DNA of 64,000 nt. Source: Chloroflexota bacterium. Its GTDB lineage: Bacteria > Chloroflexota > UBA6077 > FW602-bin22 > CADDYW01. A program made the position numbers and the translations under genes. The notes under the pieces are model-generated. The model saw nothing but the letters and a program-made list of their open reading frames with translations. It searched no databases and was not told the DNA's origin. Positions within the stretch are counted from its first letter, which is position 1. Every line of letters begins with the position of its first letter. Shown piece by piece: positions 15,519 to 24,284 of the stretch. Where the stretch lies: the NCBI GenBank assembly GCA_902810745.1, contig CADDYW010000016.1, forward strand, positions 1 through 64,000, written 5' to 3'.

Positions 15519-16934
15519 TTAGCCCCCGTGCACGATCACTGGCGTGCCCACACTCGCCCAGTTCCAGAACCAGAGAGCATCCGCTTCGGGCATGCCGACA
15601 CAGCCGTGGCTGCGTGGCACGCCGAACTGCCACGGGGCCAGCCAGTAGTTGTCGTGGAGGGCATCGCCGAAGCCATCGAAGTACTGGGTGTAGAGGACAT
15701 TCTTCAGGTCGTAGTGCGCTCGGGCAAGCTGCTCCGCGTCGAGCCCGAGGCTGGAGAGCGTGCTCCCGACCATCGTCTCGCTGGGGACACGCCGCCAGAT
15801 GGTGTGGACACCCGCGGGCGTCTCCCAGCCGGGCGAGCCGGTCGAGACGACGGCCAGGTAGAGCGGCGTCGCGTCCTGATAGGCAACGGCCACCTGGCGC
15901 AGCGTGTTGACGTCGACCCACTTCCCGTTTGGGTGATCTTTTGGCGGAGGTGGTGGCGTGGTTGGCGGAATGATCTGGACGCTATTCGCGTAGAAGAAGT
16001 TGCCGTCCTCGAGCTCTCCCCAGGTCCAGGTCCCCGGAACGATCTCCTGGCCCTCGACCCACGCGACGACGCGAACGACCATCCCTGGCGGGAGCGTCTT
16101 GACGACCGGCGCCTTCTGCGTTGGCGCGCTTCGCTCCCAGAGCGAGTCTGGATCGATCACCCGCCCGGTCCACGCCCAGTCGTCGCTCGCGGTCACGCCG
16201 GGCGGAGGCGGCGGACTCGGCACGACTGCTGCCGCGTCGACGTAGGCGTAGTTTCGCGTCCAGGGAACGTAGACAAAGAGGCGCGCGCCGCCAGACGGCA
16301 GCGCGATCTGGAGATAGCTCCCGACGGGTAGCGGCCCGTAGTCGACCGCGTGATCGTCCGGGCCCGACCAGAGGTCGGTCGCGTGACGGCTCTGGACCCA
16401 GGATCCCACGAAACGGTCCGACACAGGAGTCGACGACGGCAAGGGCGTGGGCGTGACCGTGCTGGTAACCGTCGCCGTGGGCGTCGCGGCTGGCGTGGGC
16501 GAGGCAGTGGGAGTGGGAGGCGGCCCGCTCGGGCCGACGCTGCGCGCGTCGACGTAGGCATAGTTCTGCGTCCAGGGGACGTAGACGAAGAGGCGCGGCC
16601 CATTCTGAGGTGCGACGACTAGCAGGTAGCTCCACTGGGGAATCTCGCCGTAGTCGACGGCCGGGTCAGTCGGGCCAGACCAGAGGTGGGTCACCTCGAA
16701 CGACTGGACCCACCAGGGTTGGAAGCCCGTCGCCGCGCGAGCGGGAATCGGTGTGATCACCAGGATCGCCTCCAGGACGACGACGGCCAGCCCGACGAGG
16801 AAGCCAAAGATCGCCACGGGTACCTTCACGACGCGACGCGGAGACACCACACCCTCCAGACGGGGAATCAGAACCAGGCGGACAGGCAGGTCGCTCGAGG
16901 AATGAGAACGAGGCGCCATCCACCGGCCGATCAC
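15519..16934 (-). CDS. L,D-transpeptidase (YkuD) with duplicated N-terminal modules
   Basis: A 471-residue envelope protein. A transmembrane anchor spans about residues 40-66 (VAIFGFLVGLAVVVLEAIL). A ~60-residue module follows (WVQS..THLWSGP...VDYG ... RLFVYVPWTQNYAYVDA), then a Pro/Thr/Ser-rich linker, then a near-copy of the module (WVQS..TDLWSGP...RLFVYVPWTRNYAYVDA), and an SH3-like module. The C-terminal YkuD domain ends with the HDNYW...VPRSHGCVGM catalytic motif (His, Ser, His-Gly-Cys). It would cross-link or anchor peptidoglycan outside the membrane. It is minus-strand and monocistronic, downstream of the S9 peptidase. Confidence 0.92.
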   Translation of the reverse strand: MIGRWMAPRSHSSSDLPVRLVLIPRLEGVVSPRRVVKVPVAIFGFLVGLAVVVLEAILVITPIPARAATGFQPWWVQSFEVTHLWSGPTDPAVDYGEIPQWSYLLVVAPQNGPRLFVYVPWTQNYAYVDARSVGPSGPPPTPTASPTPAATPTATVTSTVTPTPLPSSTPVSDRFVGSWVQSRHATDLWSGPDDHAVDYGPLPVGSYLQIALPSGGARLFVYVPWTRNYAYVDAAAVVPSPPPPPGVTASDDWAWTGRVIDPDSLWERSAPTQKAPVVKTLPPGMVVRVVAWVEGQEIVPGTWTWGELEDGNFFYANSVQIIPPTTPPPPPKDHPNGKWVDVNTLRQVAVAYQDATPLYLAVVSTGSPGWETPAGVHTIWRRVPSETMVGSTLSSLGLDAEQLARAHYDLKNVLYTQYFDGFGDALHDNYWLAPWQFGVPRSHGCVGMPEADALWFWNWASVGTPVIVHGG

Positions 16935-17050
16935 GTTACTGAGATCGATTGTCGATGGTCAGCTGGCCGTTCGTCAAGTTTCGGAGCAGTGCGCACAGCG
17001 CAAGCGTGGCTCGTCCTGACGTCTCGGCCTGGTGGATGGCGCGCTCTGCT

Positions 17051-18988
17051 TCAGGTGCCCAAATTCTCGATCGGCACTCTTTCGACGTTCGGAGGCTCGA
17101 AGCCGAAGATCTGGCCGTAGAAGGAGAGCTCGGCTTCCAGGGTGCGCTTGATGGTCTCGGCCTTGCGGAAGCCGTGCTGCTCGCCGTCGAAGAACAGGCC
17201 CGCCACCGGCAGCTTCTTCTCCCGCATCGCCGCGATCATCATCTCTGCCTGGTTCGGTGGGACGACCTTATCCTCCAGTCCCTGGAAGAAGATGATCGGA
17301 CAGGAGAGGTGCTCGGTGTGGTAGAGCGGGGAGCGCTCCCGGTACAGGTCGCGCCGCTGCGGGTATGGCCCGACGAGCGTGTCGAGGTAACGCGACTCGA
17401 ACTTGTGCGTATCGGTGGCGAGCGCTTCGAGGTCGCTCACACCATAGTAGCTAGCGCCGGCCTTGAAAACGTCGCGGAAGGTGAGCGCGGCGAGGGTCGT
17501 GTAGCCGCCTGCGCTGCCGCCCCGAATCGCCAGTCGGTCTGCATCCACCAGTCCCTGCCTCGCAAGATAGCGCGCCGCGTTGACGCAATCGTCGACGTCG
17601 ACGATCCCCCAGTTTCCGTTCAAGCGCTGGCGGTAGGTGCGACCGTAGCCAGTGCTGCCCCCGTAGTTCACGTCGATCACCGCGAAGCCCCGGCTCGTCC
17701 AGTACTGGATCCCCAGATTCAAGGCGGTGCTCGTCGCCGAGGTTGGTCCACCGTGGCTCATCACGATGAGCGGCGGCTTCTCGCCATCCGGGGCGACGTA
17801 GTCCGCGTTCTTCGGTGGATAGAAGTATCCGTACGCGGTCTGGCCGTTCTCGGTCGGAAACTCGATCTCTTGCGGGATCGAGAGGTAGCCCTCGTCGAGC
17901 TTGACCTCGTCAGAGCGACGGAGAATCTCCGTTTGACCCGTGGCCTCGTCCAACCGAACAATCTCTGGAGCGACGGTGGGCGAGGCGCCGACAAAGACCA
18001 GATGCCTCCGCGCCGCCGCGAGCGAGCCGAGCGACGTGTACGGCGTGGGAATGTCACGCTCCACACTGGTTTGAAGGTCGATCGAGACCAGCCGACGCTC
18101 GCCCCCCTTGCTGAAGGTGCAAACCAGCCGTCCTCCCGAGGCGAAGGTGTAGGCGCGCAGCCCGAAGACCCAGGCCGGCCCGCCGATCTCCGCCTCCACG
18201 AGATACACCGGCTCGACGCCCCGGCCGGCGCGCCACCGATAGAGGTTCCACCAGTTGTTGCGATCCGAGGAAAAGTACAGTGCGCCGTCTGGTCCCCATT
18301 CCGGCTGAAAGATCGATTCCTCGCGTCCACCGGCAATGAGCTGACTTCTCGTCAGAGAGCCGTCCGGCTCGATCTCGGCGCCCCATAGCTCGGTGCCATC
18401 CCACGGCATGTTCGGGTGGTTCCAGGTCAGCCAGGCGATGCGGGTACCATCCATGCTGAGGCGCGGGTTCGAGTAGAAGTCGTTGCCGGAGACGAGAACG
18501 TCACCCTCGCCGCCCCGCTCGGCGTCGAGGCTCACAATCGTGTTGATCGCCTCGCGGTCCGCCGCGCGGTGATCCTCGCGCACCGCCAGGAGCCGGCGAC
18601 GGCGTGCGTCGTAGCAATAGTCAGCGTAGCGCAGGTCTACCGGTGGGGTGAGCGGCCGGGGTTCGGCGTCCGGCTCCTGGCGGTAAACCCGCTGATCGAC
18701 GAAATTGGAGAAGAAGACGACGCCGTCGGCGACGGTAAAGGCGCCGCCACCATACTCGTGGACCCGCGTCCGCACGTTAAACGGCGGGGGCGTTACGTCC
18801 GAGATTGTGCCATCCGGCGAGCGATGCACGACAACCTGTCGGCCGCCCTCCAGGGGACGGCCCTCCAGCCAGTAGATGTCGTCCCCGTCGACGACGACGT
18901 CACCGAGGCGAATGCTCTTGGCGGTGATGAGATCTGCCGAGATCGGCGATTCCCAGGTTCCGCACGGTGCTACCTTTGGTTCGGCCAT
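17051..18988 (-). CDS. S9 family (prolyl oligopeptidase-type) serine peptidase
   Basis: A 645-residue cytosolic peptidase of the acylaminoacyl-peptidase/DPP type. The N-terminal ~390 residues form the beta-propeller (for example WESPISADLITAKSIRLGDV and EYGGGAFTVADGVVFFS). The C-terminal alpha/beta hydrolase domain has the nucleophile motif RGGSAGGYTTL (S492), Asp in GLEDKVVPP (D573) and His in DGEQHGFR (H605), so the triad is complete. There is no signal peptide. It would trim peptides, probably N-acylated or proline-containing ones. It is preceded on the same strand by the Rieske gene (about 47 bp), perhaps as a separate unit. Confidence 0.92.
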   Translation of the reverse strand: MAEPKVAPCGTWESPISADLITAKSIRLGDVVVDGDDIYWLEGRPLEGGRQVVVHRSPDGTISDVTPPPFNVRTRVHEYGGGAFTVADGVVFFSNFVDQRVYRQEPDAEPRPLTPPVDLRYADYCYDARRRRLLAVREDHRAADREAINTIVSLDAERGGEGDVLVSGNDFYSNPRLSMDGTRIAWLTWNHPNMPWDGTELWGAEIEPDGSLTRSQLIAGGREESIFQPEWGPDGALYFSSDRNNWWNLYRWRAGRGVEPVYLVEAEIGGPAWVFGLRAYTFASGGRLVCTFSKGGERRLVSIDLQTSVERDIPTPYTSLGSLAAARRHLVFVGASPTVAPEIVRLDEATGQTEILRRSDEVKLDEGYLSIPQEIEFPTENGQTAYGYFYPPKNADYVAPDGEKPPLIVMSHGGPTSATSTALNLGIQYWTSRGFAVIDVNYGGSTGYGRTYRQRLNGNWGIVDVDDCVNAARYLARQGLVDADRLAIRGGSAGGYTTLAALTFRDVFKAGASYYGVSDLEALATDTHKFESRYLDTLVGPYPQRRDLYRERSPLYHTEHLSCPIIFFQGLEDKVVPPNQAEMMIAAMREKKLPVAGLFFDGEQHGFRKAETIKRTLEAELSFYGQIFGFEPPNVERVPIENLGT

Positions 18989-19035
18989 GGGTGATCTCCT
19001 GAATCGAGATATTCGATAAAGTATACCAGTCGGAT

Positions 19036-19506
19036 CTACCCCTTGATCTCGACCACGACGTACTGCCCTTCCTTGCTCACCGGATAGGTCTCGGCCACGT
19101 ACGGGCCCTTGACCCGCGCCATACCGGACGTGGCCAGATCATCTCCGGCGTCGCCTGCAGATTCCACGAGCTCCGAGCCCGGCTCGACGCGGACGTCGTA
19201 GGTACGGGCACGCAGGCGTCGGGGATCGCACCAGGACTGGCCAGTTCGGATGTCGAACTCCCAGCCGTGCCAGGCGCAGGTCAGAATCTCGCCGCGCCGC
19301 GTGTAGGTGAACTCGCCGGGGACGGTGGCTTCGAGCAGGCCCCAGAGCTTCCCTTCGCACAGGGGGCCGCCCTGGTGGGGACAGCGGTTCCGCAGGGCAA
19401 AAAACTCGCCGCTCAGATTGAAAATACCGATCGAGAGGCCCGCGACCTCGACGATCTTGCGCCCGCCCGGCGGGATTTCGTCAATTGAGGCAACTATGTA
19501 CTTCAT
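19036..19506 (-). CDS. Rieske [2Fe-2S] ferredoxin-like protein
   Basis: A 156-residue soluble Rieske protein. Cluster ligands are in NRCPHQGG (Cys-Pro-His) and TCAWHGWEFD (Cys-x-x-His). Between them lies an insert of about 30 residues, longer than in minimal Rieske ferredoxins. It lacks a transmembrane anchor and starts MKYIVASIDEIPPGG. Such proteins serve as electron carriers for ring-hydroxylating or N-demethylating oxygenases. Here the neighbours are two PF04909-type amidohydrolases, so a role in aromatic or related catabolism is possible (inference). No oxygenase alpha subunit is adjacent. Confidence 0.88.
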   Translation of the reverse strand: MKYIVASIDEIPPGGRKIVEVAGLSIGIFNLSGEFFALRNRCPHQGGPLCEGKLWGLLEATVPGEFTYTRRGEILTCAWHGWEFDIRTGQSWCDPRRLRARTYDVRVEPGSELVESAGDAGDDLATSGMARVKGPYVAETYPVSKEGQYVVVEIKG

Positions 19507-19532
19507 CGTTCACTCGGTCATTGCTCGCGTCC

Positions 19533-19700
19533 CGTAAGATGTCAGAAGTAAAACGCGAAACGTAAAACGTCAGTTGAGAGATGCAAAGCGCGAAGCATCT
19601 CACATAACGCGATTATCATCTGCGCTTGCTCACGACGCACAACCGTGTACCCCTCACGTCTGACGTTTTGCGTCTCACGATTTACGTCTCGCGATTTACG
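19533..19700. repeat. Degenerate heptad repeat hairpin, ACGTTTT family (copy 1)
   Basis: The left arm at 19533-19572 is built from GTAAAAC/GCGAAAC/GTAAAAC words. The right arm at 19655-19700 is built from the complementary ACGTTTT/GCGTCTC/ACGATTT/ACGTCTC words. The arms are imperfect inverted copies across ~80 bases that hold a smaller GATGC...GCATC hairpin. It lies between the Rieske gene and the second amidohydrolase. A related hairpin occurs at 20832-20957. Confidence 0.7.
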
Positions 19701-19728
19701 TGGCGCGCATTACGCTTTGCACTGGGAG

Positions 19729-20817
19729 CTACTCCAGTCCATACAACCGTGCCGCGTTACCGAAGTAAATCTTCTGGGCCAGCTCATCCGTCAGCGCGAC
19801 AGGAAACGCTTCGTCGGGATCGTCGGCGTCCCAGTGCGGGTAATCGGTGGCGAAGAGAATGTGGTCGACGGCAGGCCCGAAGTGCTTGAGCATCTGCAGG
19901 AAGTAACGCGGACGGTGAGGCTCCTCCATCGGCTGGGTGCAGACCCAGACGTGCTCGTGAATGTACTCGGACGGCAGGCGCTTCAGGTGGGGCACCTCGA
20001 CCTTAAGCAGGCGCCAGGCGCTGTCGAGCCGCCAGCAGAGCGATGGCAGCCAGGCGAACCCGTTCTCGGCCGACACGAACTGGAGGGACGGAAAGTGCTC
20101 GAAGACGCCCTCGGCCACCAGACTGATGATATTGGCCTGGATCGCCTGCGCGGGGCCGACGTGATCGTCGATGTAGAATGATGGCCAGCCGGTGCCGGTG
20201 ATCGGCTGACCGTAGGACCCGAAGGCGTGCGACATGACCTTCAGTCCGTACTCTTCGCACGCCTCGTAGATCGGCCAGTACTTGCGCCGGCCGAGCGGCT
20301 CGTGCGGCCGGCCCGAGAACTGGATCTGGACGAAGCGACGATCATTCGCGCGTCGACGGATCTCGGCGACCGCGCGAGGTGGATCCTCGAAGGGAATCTG
20401 GATCGAGGCACGAAAGCGCGGATCGAAGTCGAGCCACTCGGCGACCTGCCAGTCGTTGACGGCGCTGGCCCAGGCCGCGCTGAGGTCGAGATTCATGAAG
20501 CCGCCTCCACCGCCGAGCGGCGTCAGGATCGCGTAGGCGCAGCGCTCGGGCTCGAGGAAGGTGTCGCGCACGAAGGCGGGATCGGAGCCAGCCCGACGAC
20601 CGGAGGGTGGCCAGGCGCCCGCGCGATCGTCGAGGTAGCGGGGGTAGGTCCCGCCTCCCGGTCCCCGCAGCCCGAACGTTTCGATGTGCTCGATCCAACG
20701 CTGGGGCAGATAGGGATAGAGATCCTTCGGCGAGTCCCACTGATTGTGGTGATCGCAGTCGATGAACGCGGGGCGGGTGGGGACCGTCGTCTCCCGCTGC
20801 GGCTGGGTCGCGACCAT
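19729..20817 (-). CDS. Amidohydrolase family protein (PF04909/ACMSD-like)
   Basis: A 362-residue metal-dependent hydrolase or decarboxylase of the amidohydrolase-2 type. It starts with FIDCDHHNQWD (the metal site near the N-terminus) and has KVMSHAFG in the middle, VSAENGFAWLP and the terminal FATDYPHWDADDP with the catalytic Asp. These are the family signatures for TIM-barrel enzymes such as ACMSD and resorcylate decarboxylase. It is paralogous to the next gene upstream (same gene order of motifs, similar length). It is flanked on both sides by hairpins of the same repeat family, and SD-like GGAGG precedes the start. Confidence 0.9.
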   Translation of the reverse strand: MVATQPQRETTVPTRPAFIDCDHHNQWDSPKDLYPYLPQRWIEHIETFGLRGPGGGTYPRYLDDRAGAWPPSGRRAGSDPAFVRDTFLEPERCAYAILTPLGGGGGFMNLDLSAAWASAVNDWQVAEWLDFDPRFRASIQIPFEDPPRAVAEIRRRANDRRFVQIQFSGRPHEPLGRRKYWPIYEACEEYGLKVMSHAFGSYGQPITGTGWPSFYIDDHVGPAQAIQANIISLVAEGVFEHFPSLQFVSAENGFAWLPSLCWRLDSAWRLLKVEVPHLKRLPSEYIHEHVWVCTQPMEEPHRPRYFLQMLKHFGPAVDHILFATDYPHWDADDPDEAFPVALTDELAQKIYFGNAARLYGLE

Positions 20818-20831
20818 GATTGCCTCCTCCT

Positions 20832-20957
20832 CACGTAAAACGCGAGACGTAAAACGTAAGGGATGACTGCGTGGGCCTGGCTCTTACGAGAAAGCTCCCG
20901 GCCATGCACCGATTACGTTTCACGTTTCACGTTTTGCGTTTCACGTTCTCCGTCTCA
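20832..20957. repeat. Degenerate heptad repeat hairpin, ACGTTTT family (copy 2)
   Basis: The left arm (about 20832-20860) reads ACGTAAAACGCGAGACG and repeats. The right arm (20911-20957) reads ACGTTTCACGTTTCACG and repeats, forming imperfect inverted copies. It lies between the two amidohydrolase genes and slightly overlaps the 3' end of the upstream one. Same word family as 19533-19700. Confidence 0.7.
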
Positions 20958-22037
20958 CAGTCGGTAAAAGCTTCGCGCGTTCTCGGACGCGATTTTTCGG
21001 GCGAGATCTGGCGGTAGACCGCGAAGGAATTCCAGCGGGTCGGCGTCGTGACGGTGAGGATAGTCGCTGGCGTAGAGAAGGAGCTCGTCCGAGCCAAGCT
21101 GCTCAAGTACCTCGAAGAGGTACTCGCGGTTCGTCGGCGCATCCAGTGGCTGGATCGTGAAGCGCATGTGCTCGCGGATGTACGCCGACGGCGGACGCTT
21201 CACCCAGGGCACGATCCGGCGCAGGTTACGCCACTCCTTGTCGAAGCGCCACATGTGGGCCGGCAGCCAGGTGAATCCGCCCTCGATCAGCGTGACGCGA
21301 AGGTTTGGCCACCGATCGAAGGTGCCTTCGGTGATCAGGCTGACCACCTGAGAGGCGAAGACCTGCGCCATCCCGGCGTACTCCTCGAAGTAGTACGAGG
21401 GCCAGCCGGACGGCGTGGGCGGGTTACCGGGAGCGCCCCCAAAGTGAATGCCCGCGACCAGATCGTGGCGGGCGATCGCCTCCCACATCGGTCGAAAGAT
21501 GCGCGAGCCATACGGATGCTGGGCGCGGACCGGAAGGAAGACCTGGACGAAGCCCGGATGATCGCCGACACGCTCGATCTCCCGGGCGGCGAGCTCGGGG
21601 AGCTGACTCGGGACGACCATCGACGCGCGCAGGCGCGGCTCCTTGTCCAGCCACTCGGCGATCAGCCAGTCGTTGACCGCGCTGGCGAGCGCGACCGCGG
21701 CATCCGGGTGGTGGATGCTGTCGATCGCGTAAGCGCAGTTGAGAATCGCCAGCTCGACGCCCGGAGCGTCGAGCGCCTGAGCACGCAGAAGGTCGAGATC
21801 GGAGCCGGCGGGACCGTTCTCGGGACGCGAGCCAGGACGGGCGGTCGTCGGCGCCCTCGGCGGGTAGGCGGTGTCAGTCGGACCTTTGAACCGAGACTGC
21901 TGGATGTGCTCGATCCAGTGCTCTGGCAGGTAGGGAAAGAGGACGTCGGCCCTGGCAACCTCGACGTGGACGTCGCAGTCGACGAGGGAAAGCTCGGCCG
22001 AGGCGGGCGATGGTTCGGCGGCTTGTGCTTCGGTCAT
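20955..22037 (-). CDS. Amidohydrolase family protein (PF04909/ACMSD-like)
   Basis: A 360-residue paralogue of the neighbouring amidohydrolase. Motifs in order: SLVDCDVHVEV, LAILNCAYAID, GIHFGGAPGN, VTLIEGGFTWLP and LYASDYPHRHDADP. The ATG at 22037 has GGAGG seven bases upstream; an upstream in-frame ATG at 22118 would add 27 Arg-rich residues and is unlikely. It is the first gene after a candidate promoter at 22287-22314 and could lead a transcript through the second amidohydrolase and the Rieske gene. The substrate is not readable from sequence. Confidence 0.9.
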   Translation of the reverse strand: MTEAQAAEPSPASAELSLVDCDVHVEVARADVLFPYLPEHWIEHIQQSRFKGPTDTAYPPRAPTTARPGSRPENGPAGSDLDLLRAQALDAPGVELAILNCAYAIDSIHHPDAAVALASAVNDWLIAEWLDKEPRLRASMVVPSQLPELAAREIERVGDHPGFVQVFLPVRAQHPYGSRIFRPMWEAIARHDLVAGIHFGGAPGNPPTPSGWPSYYFEEYAGMAQVFASQVVSLITEGTFDRWPNLRVTLIEGGFTWLPAHMWRFDKEWRNLRRIVPWVKRPPSAYIREHMRFTIQPLDAPTNREYLFEVLEQLGSDELLLYASDYPHRHDADPLEFLRGLPPDLARKIASENARSFYRL

Positions 22038-22286
22038 CTTCGACCTCCGACAAGGCTCGCGGCTCGCTCCGGATCCGTTCTCAAGACCGGTCCGCTCCCG
22101 ACGAGCCGCGATGCCCACTTCCCCGCCCCCGCGGTCGCACCGTAACGCATGCGCTCCTCCTGCCTGATTCGCATTCCCTGGGGAGAGTCCGGCTTCGCCG
22201 AGCTGGCGCCAGAAGCATCACTCTCCACCTGGAAACGGTATGACTCGACGGCCGAGGTTCAGGTCCGCTCCAACCCATCGCCTGCT

Positions 22287-22314
22287 ATTGTAGCTCGGAT
22301 GGGCGACGCTACAA
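22287..22314 (-). promoter_or_regulatory. Candidate promoter upstream of the amidohydrolase genes
   Basis: On the minus strand TTGTAG (22314-22309) and TACAAT (22292-22287) are 16 bp apart. The two hexamers lie within a 7-bp inverted repeat TTGTAGC...GCTACAA, so a regulator could bind across the promoter. The rest of the 386-bp intergenic region shows no gene. Confidence 0.4.
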
Positions 22315-22423
22315 GGGATAGCTCGTGCCGACAAACGCCTGTCCTGGCACCGTGCCGCTGATCGGCGCGCACGGCAGGGCCCTTTCAGGCTAGCTGCTCG
22401 GCATTGCCAAGAATGGGCGCAAA

Positions 22424-23230
22424 TCAGTTCTCGGCCAGGAACGCTCGAACCGTCTTCAGGAATGCATCGAACTGCTCGCGGCGAATGTTGTGACCGGCCC
22501 CCGGCAGGTGGGCTACCTTCACGCGCGGATTGAGCCGCACGGCTTCCTCGGCTGCCTCCGGGGTGACGATCGCCCCCTTGTCCGGGTCAGCAGTGACCAG
22601 GAGAACCGGGCAGGTAATGCGCGGCAAGAGCTCCTGCCAGGGTGGCTCGCTCTGGAAGAATGGGCGACCGAGAAACTTCTCACTCACCTGCAGCTTGGCG
22701 TCGGCCCAGGGACCGAACTCGCTCTCGTCCCACAGCGGGCTCCGCTCCCGGCCCCGCGCGATGATCGCCTCGCGACCCAGCGGCCGCAGCTCCTCGAGCC
22801 ACTGACGCATCGGATTCGGACGGGGAGCATCCGGGGGCGGGTTCGCCGGGCGGAAGGCGGGATCCTCCAGAATCGCGCAGCGCAGCAGATTCGGATAATC
22901 GGCGGCGAGGCGGAACGTCGTCTGGGCACCCATCGAGTGTCCTCCGACGGCGGGCCTGTCCAGGTGCAGCGCCTCGATCAGACCGGCCAGGTCTGCCGCC
23001 CGTTCCTTGGAGCTGTAGCCAGTATCGGGGGCGTCGGAGAGGCCGTGCCCGCGGGCGTCGGGCATGATCACGTCGTAGTCCGATTCGAGGGCGCGGGCCA
23101 GGCGGGTCCAGCACAGGCCGTTATCAGTCGCGCCGTGGTTGAGCACGAGTGTCGGCTTGTCTCCACCGGTCCGATAGTAGTGAATGCGGATGCCATTGGC
23201 GATCACGTCGCCCGAGTACCAGTCCGTCAT
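22424..23230 (-). CDS. Alpha/beta-fold hydrolase
   Basis: A 268-residue hydrolase. The nucleophile elbow is GGHSMGAQ (Ser near residue 98), the oxyanion region LVLNHGATDNG, the acid is probably Asp in LLVTADPDKG, and the terminal His lies in LPGAGHNIRRE. There is no signal peptide. The general form matches meta-cleavage-product hydrolases and other C-C or ester hydrolases. The upstream neighbour on the same strand is a two-domain dioxygenase-like VOC protein, the classic partner of such hydrolases in ring-cleavage pathways, which supports a catabolic role (inference). Confidence 0.88.
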   Translation of the reverse strand: MTDWYSGDVIANGIRIHYYRTGGDKPTLVLNHGATDNGLCWTRLARALESDYDVIMPDARGHGLSDAPDTGYSSKERAADLAGLIEALHLDRPAVGGHSMGAQTTFRLAADYPNLLRCAILEDPAFRPANPPPDAPRPNPMRQWLEELRPLGREAIIARGRERSPLWDESEFGPWADAKLQVSEKFLGRPFFQSEPPWQELLPRITCPVLLVTADPDKGAIVTPEAAEEAVRLNPRVKVAHLPGAGHNIRREQFDAFLKTVRAFLAEN

Positions 23231-23340
23231 GGATCACTCCTCTCATCCCTTGTCGTTCAATGTGGCCCCGTTTCGAATTGGTTCGGACCGCGCGTCGTCG
23301 CGGTCGAACCCGATCGCCCGCAACTCTGCCCGCCAGGCCG

Positions 23341-24273
23341 TCAATCTCGCCCTTCAGCCGCGAGACTCGCGGCGGCCGCCGCATCGGCAATGACGCCAAC
23401 GTGCAGGAGAATCCCGTTCTGCCACGGATCGCGCAGTGCAACCGCGGTTCCGCTCTTCCGATGCTCGATGCCCGTGTCGGCGAGCCGCGCGACGACGGCC
23501 GCGAGCGCCTCGTCAGAGGGCAGAGCCAGGGTGAAGAAGCGAAGGCTCGCCACGTCCGGCGGGGCGGGTCCCGCGCCCCGGCTGTGCCAGGTGTTCAGCC
23601 CCAGGTGGTGATGATAGCCCCCGGCCGAGACGAAGAGGGCGGAGGGCATCCGCGCCACGACGTCGAATCCGAGGATTCCGTGGTAGAAGGCCTCGGCCTG
23701 GGAAATGTCGCCGACCTGCAGGTGGACGTGACCGAGGCATGTCCCCGCGGGCAGACCGGTCCACGGCTCCCCGGCGGCGTTGGCTTCGGCGATCAGACCG
23801 CGAACGTCAACGGGATCCGTCGCCATTTGCACCTGGCCGTTAATCCAGCGCCACTCCTCGCGGGGCCGGTCGCGATAGACCTCGATCCCGTGGCCATCGG
23901 GGTCACGCAGGTACAGTGCCTCGCTGACCAGGTGATCGCCCTGGCCTGGAGGCGCATATCCCAGGCCGAGGTAATGGCGCAGCCAGCGGCCCAGGTCCTT
24001 CCGGCTTGGCACGAGAATGGCGAAGTGGTAGAGGCCGGTCATGGCGTCAGTCATCCAGGGCAGTGCACCTGGCTGCTCACGCAAGAGGAGCAGCGGCGTC
24101 CCGGCGGCGCCGAGAATCGCGTCAGGGCCAGACTGCCGCAGAACGGCCAGGCCGATCGCACTGGTATAGTAGGCGATCGAGCGACCGAGATCGGCGACGG
24201 TCAGCGCGACGACGCCGACCCGCGTCGCCGGATCGATCGCGGTGGCAGATACCCGAGGTCCGAGAACACTCAT
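23341..24273 (-). CDS. Two-domain VOC protein, catechol 2,3-dioxygenase (CatE)-like
   Basis: A 310-residue protein with two VOC modules. The N-terminal module begins VGVVALTVADLGRSIAYYT and includes GLYHFAILVPSRKDLGRWL. The C-terminal module begins LGHVHLQVGDISQAEAFYH. The extradiol site is suggested by His in GLYHFAIL, His in LGHVHLQVG, the SAGGYHHHLGLNTW element and Glu in DGHGIEVYRD, the hallmark set of CatE-type proteins. It would cleave a catechol-like ring using Fe(II) or Mn(II). It sits between the nitroreductase (11 bp) and the alpha/beta hydrolase on the same strand. Confidence 0.88.
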   Translation of the reverse strand: MSVLGPRVSATAIDPATRVGVVALTVADLGRSIAYYTSAIGLAVLRQSGPDAILGAAGTPLLLLREQPGALPWMTDAMTGLYHFAILVPSRKDLGRWLRHYLGLGYAPPGQGDHLVSEALYLRDPDGHGIEVYRDRPREEWRWINGQVQMATDPVDVRGLIAEANAAGEPWTGLPAGTCLGHVHLQVGDISQAEAFYHGILGFDVVARMPSALFVSAGGYHHHLGLNTWHSRGAGPAPPDVASLRFFTLALPSDEALAAVVARLADTGIEHRKSGTAVALRDPWQNGILLHVGVIADAAAAASLAAEGRD

Positions 24274-24284
24274 CGACTCCCTCC

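Noticed and set aside
16949-18388. 479-codon plus-strand frame opposite the S9 peptidase
   Set aside because: Antisense shadow of a peptidase gene with an intact catalytic triad.
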